Source: a virus
Virus record (IMG/VR): IMGVR_UViG_3300023174_000102
Location: 1-64,000 of that record
Length of the DNA stretch: 64,000 bases
Direction: 5' to 3' (one strand)
Part shown: one piece after another, positions 37,381-46,700 of the stretch
Numbering within the stretch: position 1 is the first letter of the stretch
Layout of the letters: each line of letters begins with the position of its first letter
Notes under the pieces: model-generated
The model's input: the letters and a program-made list of their open reading frames with translations, nothing else
The model's database searches: none
What the model was told of the DNA's origin: nothing
Translations under genes and position numbers: made by a program

Positions 37381-38538
37381 ATGATAACTAATACAGGTAA
37401 AAATCTTTTAGCCAAATATCTTGTTGGGCAGATACAATCATATGCCTCTCATATTGCTGTGGGCTGTGGACCCACTCCAGTGGCTTCTGACGGCATCGCT
37501 GACTTTGGAGACTACTCAGAGAAAAGTTCGCTAGATTTTGAAATGTTTCGTGTTCCAATCATATCCAGAGGGTTTGTAAATGAAGATGGTTTAGATAAGA
37601 TAGTCTTAACAGCCGAACTACCAACAGAAGAAAGATACGAAATTACCGAGGTTGGAGTTTTTTCTGCAGCATCAAATCCAGTTGCTGGATCTTTTGATAG
37701 TAGGAATATTTATTCCTTTGCAGACACAGATAACTGGCTCTATCAACCATATGGTTCTTCTGCTATAGAGATAAAATCTGTATATACACCACTAGATGGT
37801 GATTCTGAAAATGGTATTATAAATCAGACAGATAGTGTTTTTCAAACAAATGCCGATAATAGAATATTTACTCAGTCACCTAGAGTGACAAGAAATGAAA
37901 GATGCAGGTTTTTAAATAACATAATTGCTATTGTTGGAAACAATTCAACACTTACGTTAAATAATCAAAACAAAATAGAAATAGGTACTGGCTCAAAGTT
38001 TATTCGTCTTAATGAAACAACTGTAGATTTTACAAAAAATAGTCCACTAGATGAATTGAGATTGGCATTTTCTGTTGTTAACAAAGTCTCCAACTCTAAT
38101 ACTGTTCCAGACAACGTTAAGATTTTGTTAGAGTTTTCTTATGCAGGCGTAGACTCTGTTCAAGAATATGCAAGGTTTGAAGTAGATATAGACGATATGT
38201 CTTATTCGCAAGGCACAGCAACAGAAAAAAGAAATCTTGCGACTAATAGATATATAGTTGCATCAAAAGCACTTAAAGATTTAAACAAAACAGATAATTT
38301 TGATTGGAGAAATGTTGCTGTTGCAAAAATTTATGCCTGTGTTACTGAGGCTGGTTCGCCCTCTGATCTTTTCTATGTTTGCTTAGATGGATTAAGACTT
38401 GAAAACATTACATCCACAAACTCTTTGTATGGACTAACTGGATACTCTGTGATTAAAAATGTTGGATCAAGGCCAATTATAAAGTCAGCAAATACAACAA
38501 ACTATATTGAATTTAGATTTGCTTTGGGTGTTGCATAA
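37381..38538 (+). CDS. Tail collar / baseplate protein
   Basis: A 385-residue protein after GGGAGTG. The N-terminal ~110 residues (NTGKNLLAKYLVGQIQSYAS, HIAVGCGPTP, TAELPTEERYEITEVGVFSA) resemble the conserved N-terminal domain of phage tail-fibre/collar-like proteins in which 'ELP..eRyeItEvGvfS' is the key strand. The remainder is a beta-rich domain (VKILLEFSYAGVDSVQEYAR, IYACVTEAGSPSDLFYVCLDGL) that may be a carbohydrate-binding jelly roll. Ends with a TAATG overlap into the next gene. Confidence 0.65.
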   Translation: MITNTGKNLLAKYLVGQIQSYASHIAVGCGPTPVASDGIADFGDYSEKSSLDFEMFRVPIISRGFVNEDGLDKIVLTAELPTEERYEITEVGVFSAASNPVAGSFDSRNIYSFADTDNWLYQPYGSSAIEIKSVYTPLDGDSENGIINQTDSVFQTNADNRIFTQSPRVTRNERCRFLNNIIAIVGNNSTLTLNNQNKIEIGTGSKFIRLNETTVDFTKNSPLDELRLAFSVVNKVSNSNTVPDNVKILLEFSYAGVDSVQEYARFEVDIDDMSYSQGTATEKRNLATNRYIVASKALKDLNKTDNFDWRNVAVAKIYACVTEAGSPSDLFYVCLDGLRLENITSTNSLYGLTGYSVIKNVGSRPIIKSANTTNYIEFRFALGVA

Positions 38539-38966
38539 TGGCAGACAAGGGTATTAAAAATGTTGTTATTAAAAAAGATTTATTGGGAAATGTAACATCA
38601 TCAAACTCAAGAGTTGTTAGATTTAGACTTATTGCAGAAGATAGAAATAGAAAGTCGGCATATTCAAAAATTTTTGTAACAAATTCAGATGCTGTTATAA
38701 TAGGAGAAGGAGATCTTAATTTTGTTGGAAATCTAATATTGGCTAACTGGACTACTGGGGAGGTATCAGTTCAAATAGTTTATGATGTTTTTGTTGGTTT
38801 TGATGGACAGACTCCAAAGTATATAGCCAGCACTGGATCTAATAACTATTCTTTTTTAAAAACTGGAACTCAGTCAGTAAGGGTTATAGTTCAAATATCT
38901 TCTATAGATCCAACACTTTCTCAAGATTTAGAAATATACGATTCTCAAATTGTGAGTCTGGTATAA
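38538..38966 (+). CDS. Hypothetical small tail protein
   Basis: A 142-residue beta-rich protein (SSNSRVVRFRLIAEDRNRKS, LNFVGNLILANWTTGEVSVQ, TGTQSVRVIVQISSIDPTLS). The segment FRLIAEDRNRKSAYSKIF is a fibronectin-like edge strand. It is coupled to its neighbours (TAATG overlap upstream). Likely an accessory protein of the tail tip. Confidence 0.6.
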   Translation: MADKGIKNVVIKKDLLGNVTSSNSRVVRFRLIAEDRNRKSAYSKIFVTNSDAVIIGEGDLNFVGNLILANWTTGEVSVQIVYDVFVGFDGQTPKYIASTGSNNYSFLKTGTQSVRVIVQISSIDPTLSQDLEIYDSQIVSLV

Positions 38967-38967
38967 T
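38962..38967 (+). promoter_or_regulatory. Extended -10 of a leaderless promoter
   Basis: TGG-TATAAT overlaps the stop codon of the upstream gene and ends exactly six bases before the ATG at 38974. Confidence 0.55.
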
Positions 38968-38973
38968 TATAAT

Positions 38974-39417
38974 ATGGCAATATTACCTGTACCAGAGCGA
39001 GGGCAACCTTTAGACGTAACTTATATATATCAGATTGTTAAGGCTATTAATGATCTTTCTGTTCAGGTATCACCATCAACATATAAGTATGTAACAGTTG
39101 ATACACCAAATGCTGGAAAGCAAAGCGTTAAAGCATCTGAGGCAAGAATTATTGGAGGGTATGTTCAGGTAACTACTAGTACAACACAAACCGCTGGATC
39201 TTCACAATCATTCTCTTATGATTTTCCAAGTGAGTTTAAGTTTGCTCCAGTAGTAACGGCAACCCCCGTAAACGTTGGAAACACAGATGCTGGAAAAGAT
39301 GTAACGGTTACGCTAAAAAGTGTTTCAACTTCAAAAGTTGAGGGCACTGTTAAGTTCAATGCTGGAGGAGACACAAGTATTGGAATTAACCTAGTGATTA
39401 TTGGAATACCAAATTAA
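38974..39417 (+). CDS. Small receptor-binding-like tail protein
   Basis: A 147-residue protein with no ribosome site but a -10 box six bases upstream (leaderless). The N-terminal helix (DVTYIYQIVKAINDLSVQVS) is followed by a beta sandwich (GGYVQVTTSTTQTAGSSQSF, FKFAPVVTATPVNVGNTDAG, KDVTVTLKSVSTSKVEGTVK) like an H-type lectin or fibre tip domain. It ends the tail gene run and overlaps the next gene by one base. A head-to-tip trimer would be likely. Confidence 0.6.
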   Translation: MAILPVPERGQPLDVTYIYQIVKAINDLSVQVSPSTYKYVTVDTPNAGKQSVKASEARIIGGYVQVTTSTTQTAGSSQSFSYDFPSEFKFAPVVTATPVNVGNTDAGKDVTVTLKSVSTSKVEGTVKFNAGGDTSIGINLVIIGIPN

Positions 39418-39608
39418 TGATTAGATGTCAAAAATGCAATGGAAGAATGTTTATAGATAGACAATATACTGAAATAAATAATTTAGAAATATATTGCATA
39501 ACTTGTGGACTAAGAAAGTTTTTTCATCCACCTAGCAATTCTCAGGAGGGCCAATGGTTATTAAAAAGGGAACAATTGAGAGCGAAAAATACAATGAGTC
39601 ACCTGTAA
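39417..39608 (+). CDS. Small zinc-ribbon protein
   Basis: A 63-residue protein beginning RCQKCNGRMF with a second CITCGLRKFF pair, so a four-Cys zinc ribbon is clear. It starts on the TAATG overlap with the tail gene and its last 55 bases overlap the HTH gene. It is the first gene after the virion block. Such ribbons bind nucleic acid or protein; specific role unknown. Confidence 0.7.
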   Translation: MIRCQKCNGRMFIDRQYTEINNLEIYCITCGLRKFFHPPSNSQEGQWLLKREQLRAKNTMSHL

Positions 39609-40096
39609 TACCAGGTAACAAAAAGGTCTGGTTTCTTAACGGAGACCTGGTTAGAATTCATCACTATAATCATTCCAACGGAATTATGTCTGTTTATAAT
39701 ATAAACAAAGATCAGATTGAAAGTTGTTTAATTAGTGAGTTTAAAAATAAAAGAGAACGAGCATACACAGTAGGTCAGACTGCTGAGTTGGTTAACCGTC
39801 ATAAAAAATATATGCCATCTCTGATGAAGCGTGGAGTGATACCGTTTCCGACGGGCTCACAAAAAGGTGGTGCAAGAGGTTTTCAGGTTAGGTCATACTA
39901 CTCAGAATCACAGGTAAGGGCTATTCGTGATATACTTGCTTCATACCATATTGGTAGGCCAAGAAAAGACAAATTAATAACTAATGATATTACGCCTAGT
40001 AAGCAAGAGTTGACACGAAGAATGGGCGATGGTATACTTACATATACGAGAACTGAAGATGGACGGTTTGTTCCAATTTGGAATGAATCTATTTAA
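39554..40096 (+). CDS. DNA-binding HTH protein
   Basis: A 180-residue basic protein after CAGGAGGG. Residues ~70-110 (RAYTVGQTAELVNRHKKYMP, then LMKRGVIPFPTG) look like a MerR-like winged-helix unit with the recognition 'VGQTAELVNRHKKYMPSLMKRG'. GRPRKDK near residue 136 is an AT-hook-like tail, suited to AT-rich DNA. The protein lies at the switch from virion to replication genes and overlaps the previous ribbon gene by 55 bases. Probable regulator of the replication operon, with a full promoter inside its own 3' end. Confidence 0.65.
   Translation: MVIKKGTIESEKYNESPVIPGNKKVWFLNGDLVRIHHYNHSNGIMSVYNINKDQIESCLISEFKNKRERAYTVGQTAELVNRHKKYMPSLMKRGVIPFPTGSQKGGARGFQVRSYYSESQVRAIRDILASYHIGRPRKDKLITNDITPSKQELTRRMGDGILTYTRTEDGRFVPIWNESI
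40010..40038 (+). promoter_or_regulatory. Full-consensus promoter inside the HTH gene
   Basis: TTGACA (40010-40015), 17-base spacer, TATACT (40033-40038) with TGG before it. It lies in the 3' end of the HTH coding sequence and would start an mRNA near 40045, feeding the genes from 40110 to the helicase and beyond. Confidence 0.65.
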
Positions 40097-40109
40097 CGAA
40101 GGGTATAAA

Positions 40110-40319
40110 ATGGAAAACGAAGACACAAAGGTATCAGTTACACTTGGATACACACTTAATCTAGGAAACTTTCAATCGCTGAGACTTGATTTGGGTATTG
40201 TTGACTCAAGACGTAACGGAGAAACTCCAGACCAAGCCTTTGAGCGTGTTTATAAGTTTGTTGAAGATAAACTAACAGCAAAGATTTTAGAAGCCCAGTC
40301 GGAGGCTGCTGAGGGATAA
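40110..40319 (+). CDS. Small hypothetical protein
   Basis: A 69-residue protein. I take the ATG at 40110, which follows GAAGGG at a normal distance, not an upstream ATG inside the promoter. The product (VSVTLGYTLNLGNFQSLRLD then FERVYKFVEDKLTAKILEAQ) is an alpha/beta protein resembling small phage replication-region proteins. It ends in a TAATG overlap with the next gene. Role unknown. Confidence 0.65.
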   Translation: MENEDTKVSVTLGYTLNLGNFQSLRLDLGIVDSRRNGETPDQAFERVYKFVEDKLTAKILEAQSEAAEG

Positions 40320-40627
40320 TGGCAGAACGCAAAGACCGTATGGCTTTGCTTTCAAGATACAGCAAGTATCATACCGCAAGGTACGAATCAAAGCCATCCC
40401 TTAACCTTAATGTAGAGCAGTGGGCTTCAGATGCTCTTGTTGAATCATATACGTTGCCAGGATGCTACGATATACTTGAGTATTATTTTTCAGTTGCAGA
40501 AAATCCATCTTGGAACTACTTTGCATATAATGCAGAAAAAATATTGCAGGCACAAAAAGAAAAAAATAAAGATGATCAAGAAAGAGCAGAGCGCAGAAAA
40601 ATGGCAAAGGAGTGGTTAAGTGAATAA
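40319..40627 (+). CDS. Small hypothetical protein before the helicase
   Basis: A 102-residue charged protein (LLSRYSKYHTARYESKPSLN, VEQWASDALVESYTLPGCYD, ending in a Lys/Glu/Arg-rich helix KKNKDDQERAERRKMAKEWL). It overlaps the helicase start by eight bases. Its place and size would suit a helicase loader or partner, but no motif proves it. Confidence 0.6.
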   Translation: MAERKDRMALLSRYSKYHTARYESKPSLNLNVEQWASDALVESYTLPGCYDILEYYFSVAENPSWNYFAYNAEKILQAQKEKNKDDQERAERRKMAKEWLSE

Positions 40628-41840
40628 TACAGAGGCAAAACTTCTTACGGCTGTTTTAAATGATAAGCAGATTCACGTGCTATTGCAGGCCAATGTTGAT
40701 AATCTTTTAAGAACGCATGGCGATATCTGGAACTTTGTTAGACTATATTTTGAAAATAACTCAGTTCTTCCTCCAGCAGAACTAGTTACTGAAAAATTTA
40801 GAGACTTTGAGCCAGTAGCAGGAGTTGGTGCAACAAAGCATCATCTTGAAGAACTTCAAGGAGAATACCTTACAGATAGCCTAAAGGATATTATTAGGTC
40901 TGCAGCAAGCGAGATTCAAAACAATAATGGAACTGGTGCACTTAACGAGTTAATTACAAAAACATCAGAACTCAAAAAAAATACAGCAGCAATTCGTGAC
41001 ATTGATGTTACAGACCTTGAGTCTGCTATTGCATATTTTGAGAATGTAAAGAAACAGCAGGCACTAGGTTTATCTGGAATTAAAACTGGACTCCCAGGTT
41101 TTGATAATTATCTTCCTTCAGGCATTATGCCAGGACAACTTGGAGTGTTTCTTGCTTACCCAGGAATTGGTAAGTCATGGTTAGCGCTATACTTTGCAGT
41201 TCAAGCATGGAAGCAAGGTAAGAGTCCAATGGTCATCTCTCTTGAAATGAGTGAGACAGAAGTTCGCAATCGTGTGTTTACTATTATGGGAGAGGGCCGA
41301 TGGTCGCATCGCAAAATTAGTAATGGTGAGATTGAAATAGATATGCTTAAAGACTGGCATGCTAAGAATCTTAAGGGCAAGCCAGAGTTCCACATCATAT
41401 CAAACGATCAAGGTGGTGAAATTAATCCCTCAGTTCTTCGTGGAAAGATTGATCAGTATAAGCCAGACTTTGTAATTGTTGATTACCTTCAGTTAATGGC
41501 TCCTAATCAGAAGTCAGATAATGAAACAGTACGAATGAAGAACCTTTCTCGTGAACTTAAACTTATGGCTATTGGTGAAGAAGTTCCAATCATCGCTATC
41601 TCATCTGCCACACCAGATGATGTAAATGACCTATCCACAGTCCCAACACTGGGTCAAACTGCATGGTCAAGACAGATTGCATATGATGCTGATTGGGTTC
41701 TTGCTTTGGGCCGTGGTACAAATAGCGATATCATTGAGTGTGCATTTAGAAAGAATCGTAACGGATTTATGGGTGATTTTTTAGTCCAGTGTGATTTTGA
41801 TAAGGGATATTACAGATATAAAGACTTTGAAGATAAGTAG
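40620..41840 (+). CDS. DnaB-like replicative helicase
   Basis: A 406-residue RecA-fold helicase with a GTG start overlapping the previous gene by eight bases. Walker A is AYPGIGKSWL (residues 179-188), Walker B is DFVIVDYLQLM (Asp288), and HPTLGQT-type motif 4 appears as TVPTLGQTAWSRQIAYDADW. TGLPGFDNYLPSGIMPGQLG is the usual DnaB linker before the motor. The N-terminal domain is short. It unwinds DNA for the primase two genes downstream and the DnaE polymerase. Compared with ~450-470 residues in bacterial DnaB it is slightly short. Confidence 0.88.
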   Translation: MNNTEAKLLTAVLNDKQIHVLLQANVDNLLRTHGDIWNFVRLYFENNSVLPPAELVTEKFRDFEPVAGVGATKHHLEELQGEYLTDSLKDIIRSAASEIQNNNGTGALNELITKTSELKKNTAAIRDIDVTDLESAIAYFENVKKQQALGLSGIKTGLPGFDNYLPSGIMPGQLGVFLAYPGIGKSWLALYFAVQAWKQGKSPMVISLEMSETEVRNRVFTIMGEGRWSHRKISNGEIEIDMLKDWHAKNLKGKPEFHIISNDQGGEINPSVLRGKIDQYKPDFVIVDYLQLMAPNQKSDNETVRMKNLSRELKLMAIGEEVPIIAISSATPDDVNDLSTVPTLGQTAWSRQIAYDADWVLALGRGTNSDIIECAFRKNRNGFMGDFLVQCDFDKGYYRYKDFEDK

Positions 41841-41841
41841 T

Positions 41842-41847
41842 TATAAT
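41842..41847 (+). promoter_or_regulatory. -10 box of a possible leaderless start
   Basis: TATAAT ends five bases before the ATG at 41853 and overlaps the helicase stop region. The distance is slightly short for a leaderless start. Confidence 0.35.
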
Positions 41848-41852
41848 ATGGT

Positions 41853-42209
41853 ATGTCAAAAAAGAGTGCCAACACTTATGATTCATACCATCATAAAACT
41901 ATCAAAAGGTTTTACCTTGATGGAATAATTTATGATGACTCAATGATTGGCAGACTTAAAGATGAGTATATAAGATTATTGGTATCGGAAATGAAATTAA
42001 GTGGTTATGTGCCAAGAATTGATCTTGACCCAGATTTTACTATAGGGTATAATGAGATAAAGAACTTTTTTGAATTTGAATTATCAATACAGGCAGTCTA
42101 CGCAGGGAAGAGGAAAAGCGAATGGATAGCAGGAATAGACGGAACAACTCCAATCTTTATTCCGCAGAACAAGTCAAGCGAGTCCTTACAGGATCGGGTA
42201 TTACCGTAG
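41853..42209 (+). CDS. Hypothetical protein overlapping the primase
   Basis: A 118-residue protein (KRFYLDGIIYDDSMIGRLKD, EYIRLLVSEMKLSGYVPRID, EIKNFFEFELSIQAVYAGKR). It lacks a ribosome site but follows a -10 box. The last 88 bases (its residues ~90-118) are also read in another frame by the primase gene, so the stretch codes twice. The part before the overlap is well formed, suggesting a real small replication protein. No family recognised. Confidence 0.6.
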   Translation: MSKKSANTYDSYHHKTIKRFYLDGIIYDDSMIGRLKDEYIRLLVSEMKLSGYVPRIDLDPDFTIGYNEIKNFFEFELSIQAVYAGKRKSEWIAGIDGTTPIFIPQNKSSESLQDRVLP

Positions 42210-43066
42210 AGTCTGAACTTGATGCAGACTTCATGATCTTTTGTCCATTTCACAATAATCACAGAACACCAGCAGGAGAAGTTCAAAAAGATAGCGGAAT
42301 GTTTTTCTGTTTCTCTTGTCAGAAATCTGCAGACCTTATAGAGTTGGTTATGTATACCTCTGGTAGGACATATTTTGAGGCTGCTAGATTTATTAAAACT
42401 AAAGAAAAATTAACTAATCTTACTACAGAGATTGATAAGGTTCTTGTAAAAGAAGAGCAGTATAAAACATTTGATGAATTAATTATTAAAAGATTACACA
42501 ACAACCTAGTTGCTTCCGAAAGAGCAAAGAATTATTTTACATATAGAAAAATTCAAAAACCTTCATGCATAAAGTTTTCATTAGGATATTCCGAAAAGCA
42601 AGACATGGTTACTGTTCCAGTTCATAGCCCAGATGGGATACCTTTAGGGTTTGTTGGTAGATCTATTGAGGGAAAAGATTTTAAAAATACGCCAGGACTA
42701 CCAAAAAGTAAAACCCTTTTTAACTTGCACAGAGTTAAGAAGTCTGATAGAGTATATGTAGTGGAATCTTCATTTGATGCTATTAGGCTTGATCAGGTAG
42801 GTCTTCCAGCAGTAGCAACGCTTGGTGCAAATGTATCAAGTACACAGATAGAATTGCTTCAGAAGTATTTTAATAACATTATTGTTATTGCTGATAATGA
42901 TGAGGCGGGAGGAAATATGAAAGATAGAATCGTTGAGAAACTATCTACTCGTGTTTCCGTTATTAAACTAAACACTCAGTATAAAGATATTGGCGATATG
43001 CCAGACGAAGAACTTAGAAATTTAGAGTTTCAGTTTGACAAATCAATATCACTTATGCTAAACTAA
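42122..43066 (+). CDS. DnaG-type primase (CHC2 zinc finger and Toprim)
   Basis: A 314-residue primase. CPFHNNHRTP and FFCFSC supply the CHC2 zinc ligands (Cys41, His44, Cys63, Cys66). The Toprim core is VYVVESSFDAIR with Glu215 and VIADNDEAGG with Asp258 and Asp260. It makes RNA primers for the DnaE polymerase together with the helicase. Length is about half that of bacterial DnaG, as in phage primases, and no helicase-binding domain follows. AGAGGAAAAG precedes ATG. The first ~88 bases overlap the previous gene in another frame. Confidence 0.88.
   Translation: MDSRNRRNNSNLYSAEQVKRVLTGSGITVESELDADFMIFCPFHNNHRTPAGEVQKDSGMFFCFSCQKSADLIELVMYTSGRTYFEAARFIKTKEKLTNLTTEIDKVLVKEEQYKTFDELIIKRLHNNLVASERAKNYFTYRKIQKPSCIKFSLGYSEKQDMVTVPVHSPDGIPLGFVGRSIEGKDFKNTPGLPKSKTLFNLHRVKKSDRVYVVESSFDAIRLDQVGLPAVATLGANVSSTQIELLQKYFNNIIVIADNDEAGGNMKDRIVEKLSTRVSVIKLNTQYKDIGDMPDEELRNLEFQFDKSISLMLN
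43035..43064 (+). promoter_or_regulatory. Promoter before the ssDNA-binding protein gene
   Basis: TTGACA (43035-43040), 18-base spacer, TGC-TAAACT (43059-43064), all inside the primase 3' end. The mRNA would start near 43071 and carry AAAGGAG before the ATG at 43090. Confidence 0.5.
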
Positions 43067-43089
43067 TATAATAAACAAAGGAGAATAAT

Positions 43090-43746
43090 ATGAGCGTAGT
43101 AAAGGGACTCAAGAATATCAATGCCCTGCTCGACAAGCCAAAGTATGAAAACGACGGGCCAAAGGTAAAGTGGCTAAAACTTGCAGACGGTCAATCTGTA
43201 AAGATTCGATTCATTGAAGAACTTGATGAAGATTCTGCAAACTATAATGAAAAGCGTGGACTAGCACTTGTTGTTAAGGAGCACGTAAACCCAAAGGACT
43301 ACAAGCGCAAGGCTGTAGACACAATGGAGTCAGAGGGTCGTGACTGGGCAGAAGAAATGCACCGCAAGGATCCAAAGGCAGGATGGCGTGGCCGTCTTCG
43401 TTTCTACTGCAACGTACTAGTTGATGACGGAATTGAAGCACCTTATGTTGCAATTTGGTCAATGGGTATCAGCAAGCAATCATCATTTAATACAATTCGT
43501 GAGTATGCTCTTGAAACAGGAAGCATCTCAAATGTACTGTGGAAGTTAAAGCGTAATGGTCAGGGGACTGAAACTAATTACACACTTATTCCATCAGCAC
43601 CAGACAAGGAACCATTTGATTGGAAGGACATTGAGCCTTATCCTCTTGAGTCAGCACTTAAGAAGATTCCTTATGCCGAGCAAGAAGCATACTATTTGGG
43701 CTTTGATGGTCCATCTGTAACTTCATCTACCAACGCAGATTGGTAA
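43090..43746 (+). CDS. Probable ssDNA-binding protein
   Basis: A 218-residue protein with AAAGGAG before ATG. The pattern VKWLKLADGQSVKIRFIEEL, the charged centre YKRKAVDTMESEGRDW and the strand pair RLRFYCNVLVDDG then APYVAIWSMG recall gp32-type phage ssDNA-binding proteins. The C-terminus is mildly acidic and aromatic (YYLGFDGP). It stands between primase and polymerase, where such a protein belongs, and has its own promoter. The zinc motif of T4 gp32 is absent. Confidence 0.55.
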   Translation: MSVVKGLKNINALLDKPKYENDGPKVKWLKLADGQSVKIRFIEELDEDSANYNEKRGLALVVKEHVNPKDYKRKAVDTMESEGRDWAEEMHRKDPKAGWRGRLRFYCNVLVDDGIEAPYVAIWSMGISKQSSFNTIREYALETGSISNVLWKLKRNGQGTETNYTLIPSAPDKEPFDWKDIEPYPLESALKKIPYAEQEAYYLGFDGPSVTSSTNADW

Positions 43747-43747
43747 T

Positions 43748-46700
43748 ATGAACTACGTCGGCTTACATGTCCATACCCATTTTAGTTTATTTGATGGGAT
43801 TGCTACTCCAGAAGAATACGTGAACCGTGCAGTTGAGTTAGGGATGCCAGCAATAGCCATCACTGACCACGGTACTTTATCTGGGCATAGGGAACTGCAC
43901 CGTATTGCAAAAGCAAAGGGCATTAAGCCAATTCTAGGTCTAGAAGGATACATGTGTGCAGACATATCTGATACACGAGATAAGTCTGAAAGAGAAGGTC
44001 AGCAAGATCTTGTCTACAACCACATTATCCTTCTAGCCAAGAATCAAATTGGTTTGGAAAACCTTAACAAGATTAGCGAATTATCTTGGACAGATGGTTT
44101 CTTTAAGAAGCCACGATTTGACTTTGAGATATTAGAAAAATATAAAGAGGGAATCATTGTTTCTTCTGCATGTCCAAGTAGCGTTCTAGTTAAAGCATTA
44201 GAAGAGGAAGAGTTTGCACTTGCCAAGAAGTATCTATCTTGGTTTAAGGAGCGATTTGGTGATGACTATTATGTTGAGGTTATGCCTCATAACGAAGCAC
44301 ATATAAACAAGTATTTAATTGAACTTGCAGATGAGTTTTCCATTAAGGTTATTGTTACACCAGATTGCCACCATGTTGATCCATCACAAAAAGAAGTTCA
44401 AGAGTTTAAGTTACTTATGAATACACACGGTAAGTTTGTAAAAGATGCAACATATGAAAAGTCAAAGAAAAAAGGCAACATCATGGAACGCCTTGATTAT
44501 CTTTATGGCGAAGACCGTCAGATTACATTTAATAAGTTTGATATCCATCTGCTTTCATATGAAGAAATTAAAGCAGCCATGGAAGAGCAGGGTATTGATC
44601 GACCAGACATCTACTCAAATACAATCCTATTAGCAGAGACAGTAGGAGACTACGGTATTCAAGAAGGATTAAACCTTCTACCAGTACAGTACAAAAGTCC
44701 TGACAAGGAACTTGCAAAGGTTGCTTTGGAAGGTTTGGCAGAGCGAGGACTATCAGAGAACAAAGAGTATCTTGATAGACTTGAAGAAGAATTACAGATT
44801 ATTAAAGATAAGAAATTTGCTCCATACTTCCTTGTTGTGAGTAACATGATTAACTGGGCCAAGAAAGAAGAAATCATGGTTGGTCCTGGTCGTGGTTCAT
44901 CTGCTGGATCTCTTGTTTGTTATGCGCTAAAGATTACAGATATTGATCCTATTGAACACAACCTTTTGTTCTTCCGCTTTATTAATCCAGAGCGCAATGA
45001 CTTTCCAGATATTGATACAGATATTCAAGATACTCGTCGTGAAGAAGTAAAAGACTATCTTGTTAGACAGTACCGACATGTTGCATCTATTGCCACCTTC
45101 CTTGAATTTACAGGTAAGGGAATTGTTAGAGACGTTGCACGAGTATTAAACATTCCCCTATCAGATGTAAATAAAGTATTAAAAACTGTGGACTCTTGGG
45201 ATGATTTCTGCAATTCAAAATCAACCAGAGAATTTCGTGAAAAGTATCCAGAAGTAGAAGTTTACGGAGAGCAACTTCGTGGTCGCATCCGTGGTACAGG
45301 TATTCACGCTGCTGGTGTGGTAACTGCAAAAGAACCAATCTTTAGATATGCACCACTTGAAACAAGATCATCTACTGGTTCTGATGAAAGAATTCCTGTT
45401 GTTGGCGTTGACATGGAAGAGGCCGAGAGAATTGGTTTAATTAAGATCGATGCCTTGGGACTTAAAACATTATCTGTTCTTAAGAATACAATTGATATCA
45501 TCAAAGAGCGTGATGGCAAAAAGATTGATCTTCTTAAAATTAAAATGGACGATGCCAATGTTTATCAGATGCTTTCAGATGGATACACAAAGGGTGTCTT
45601 CCAGTGTGAAGCAGCACCTTATACCAACCTTTTAGTTAAGATGGGTGTCAAGAATCTAAACGAACTTGCAGCATCTAATGCTCTGGTTCGACCAGGTGCG
45701 ATGAACACAATTGGTAAGGACTATGTTGATCGTAAGCATGGTCGTCAAAATATATCTTATACTCATCAAGTACTAAAACAATTTACGGAGGACACCTATG
45801 GCTGTATTCTTTACCAGGAACAAGTTATGCAAGCATGCGTACACCTTGGCGGTATGTCCATGTCGGAAGCAGATAAAGTTAGAAAGATCATTGGTAAGAA
45901 AAAAGATGCTAAAGAATTTGATCAGTTTAAAGAGAAATTTGTAGAGGGTGCATCAAAGTTTATCTCTCCAAACCTTGCTCTTGACTTATGGCATGACTTT
46001 GAGGCTCACGCAGGGTACTCATTTAATAAGTCACACGCAGTAGCATACTCAACCCTATCTTATTGGACAGCATGGTTGAAGTATTACTATCCACTTGAGT
46101 TTATGTACTCAGTGCTAAAAAATGAAAAGGATAAAGATGCGAGAACTGAATACCTTATTGAAGCAAAAAGAATGGGTATTAGCATTAAGTTACCTCATAT
46201 TAACGATTCGGATATCGATTTTAAAATTGAGGGTAAAGGTATTCGGTTTGGACTCAGTGCTATCAAGTTCATATCTGATAAAATTGGTGAACGATACATA
46301 TCTGCACGACCATTTAGTTCTTACAAAGAACTTGAAGAATTTACATTTACCAAGGGTAACGGAGTAAACAGTCGTGCACTACAGGCACTCAGAGTAATTG
46401 GTGCTGCAACCTTTAATGATAATCCTAGAAATGATCAGGAGATTAAAGAGAATCTGTACGAATATTTAAATCTTCCAGAGTTTAATATCACAATTCCTTC
46501 TCATTACTATGCCTTCATTCAGGATATTGTTGACTTTGAAGAAAAGGGATCATATATATTCATGGGTATGGTAAAATCAATTAAGCGAGGAACAGGATGG
46601 TCACGAGTTGAAATTTTGGACAAAACTGGCAGTGTCGGTATATTTGATGATGAAAATACAACTATTGAGACAGGTCGCTCTTATCTTGTCTTGTGTAATG

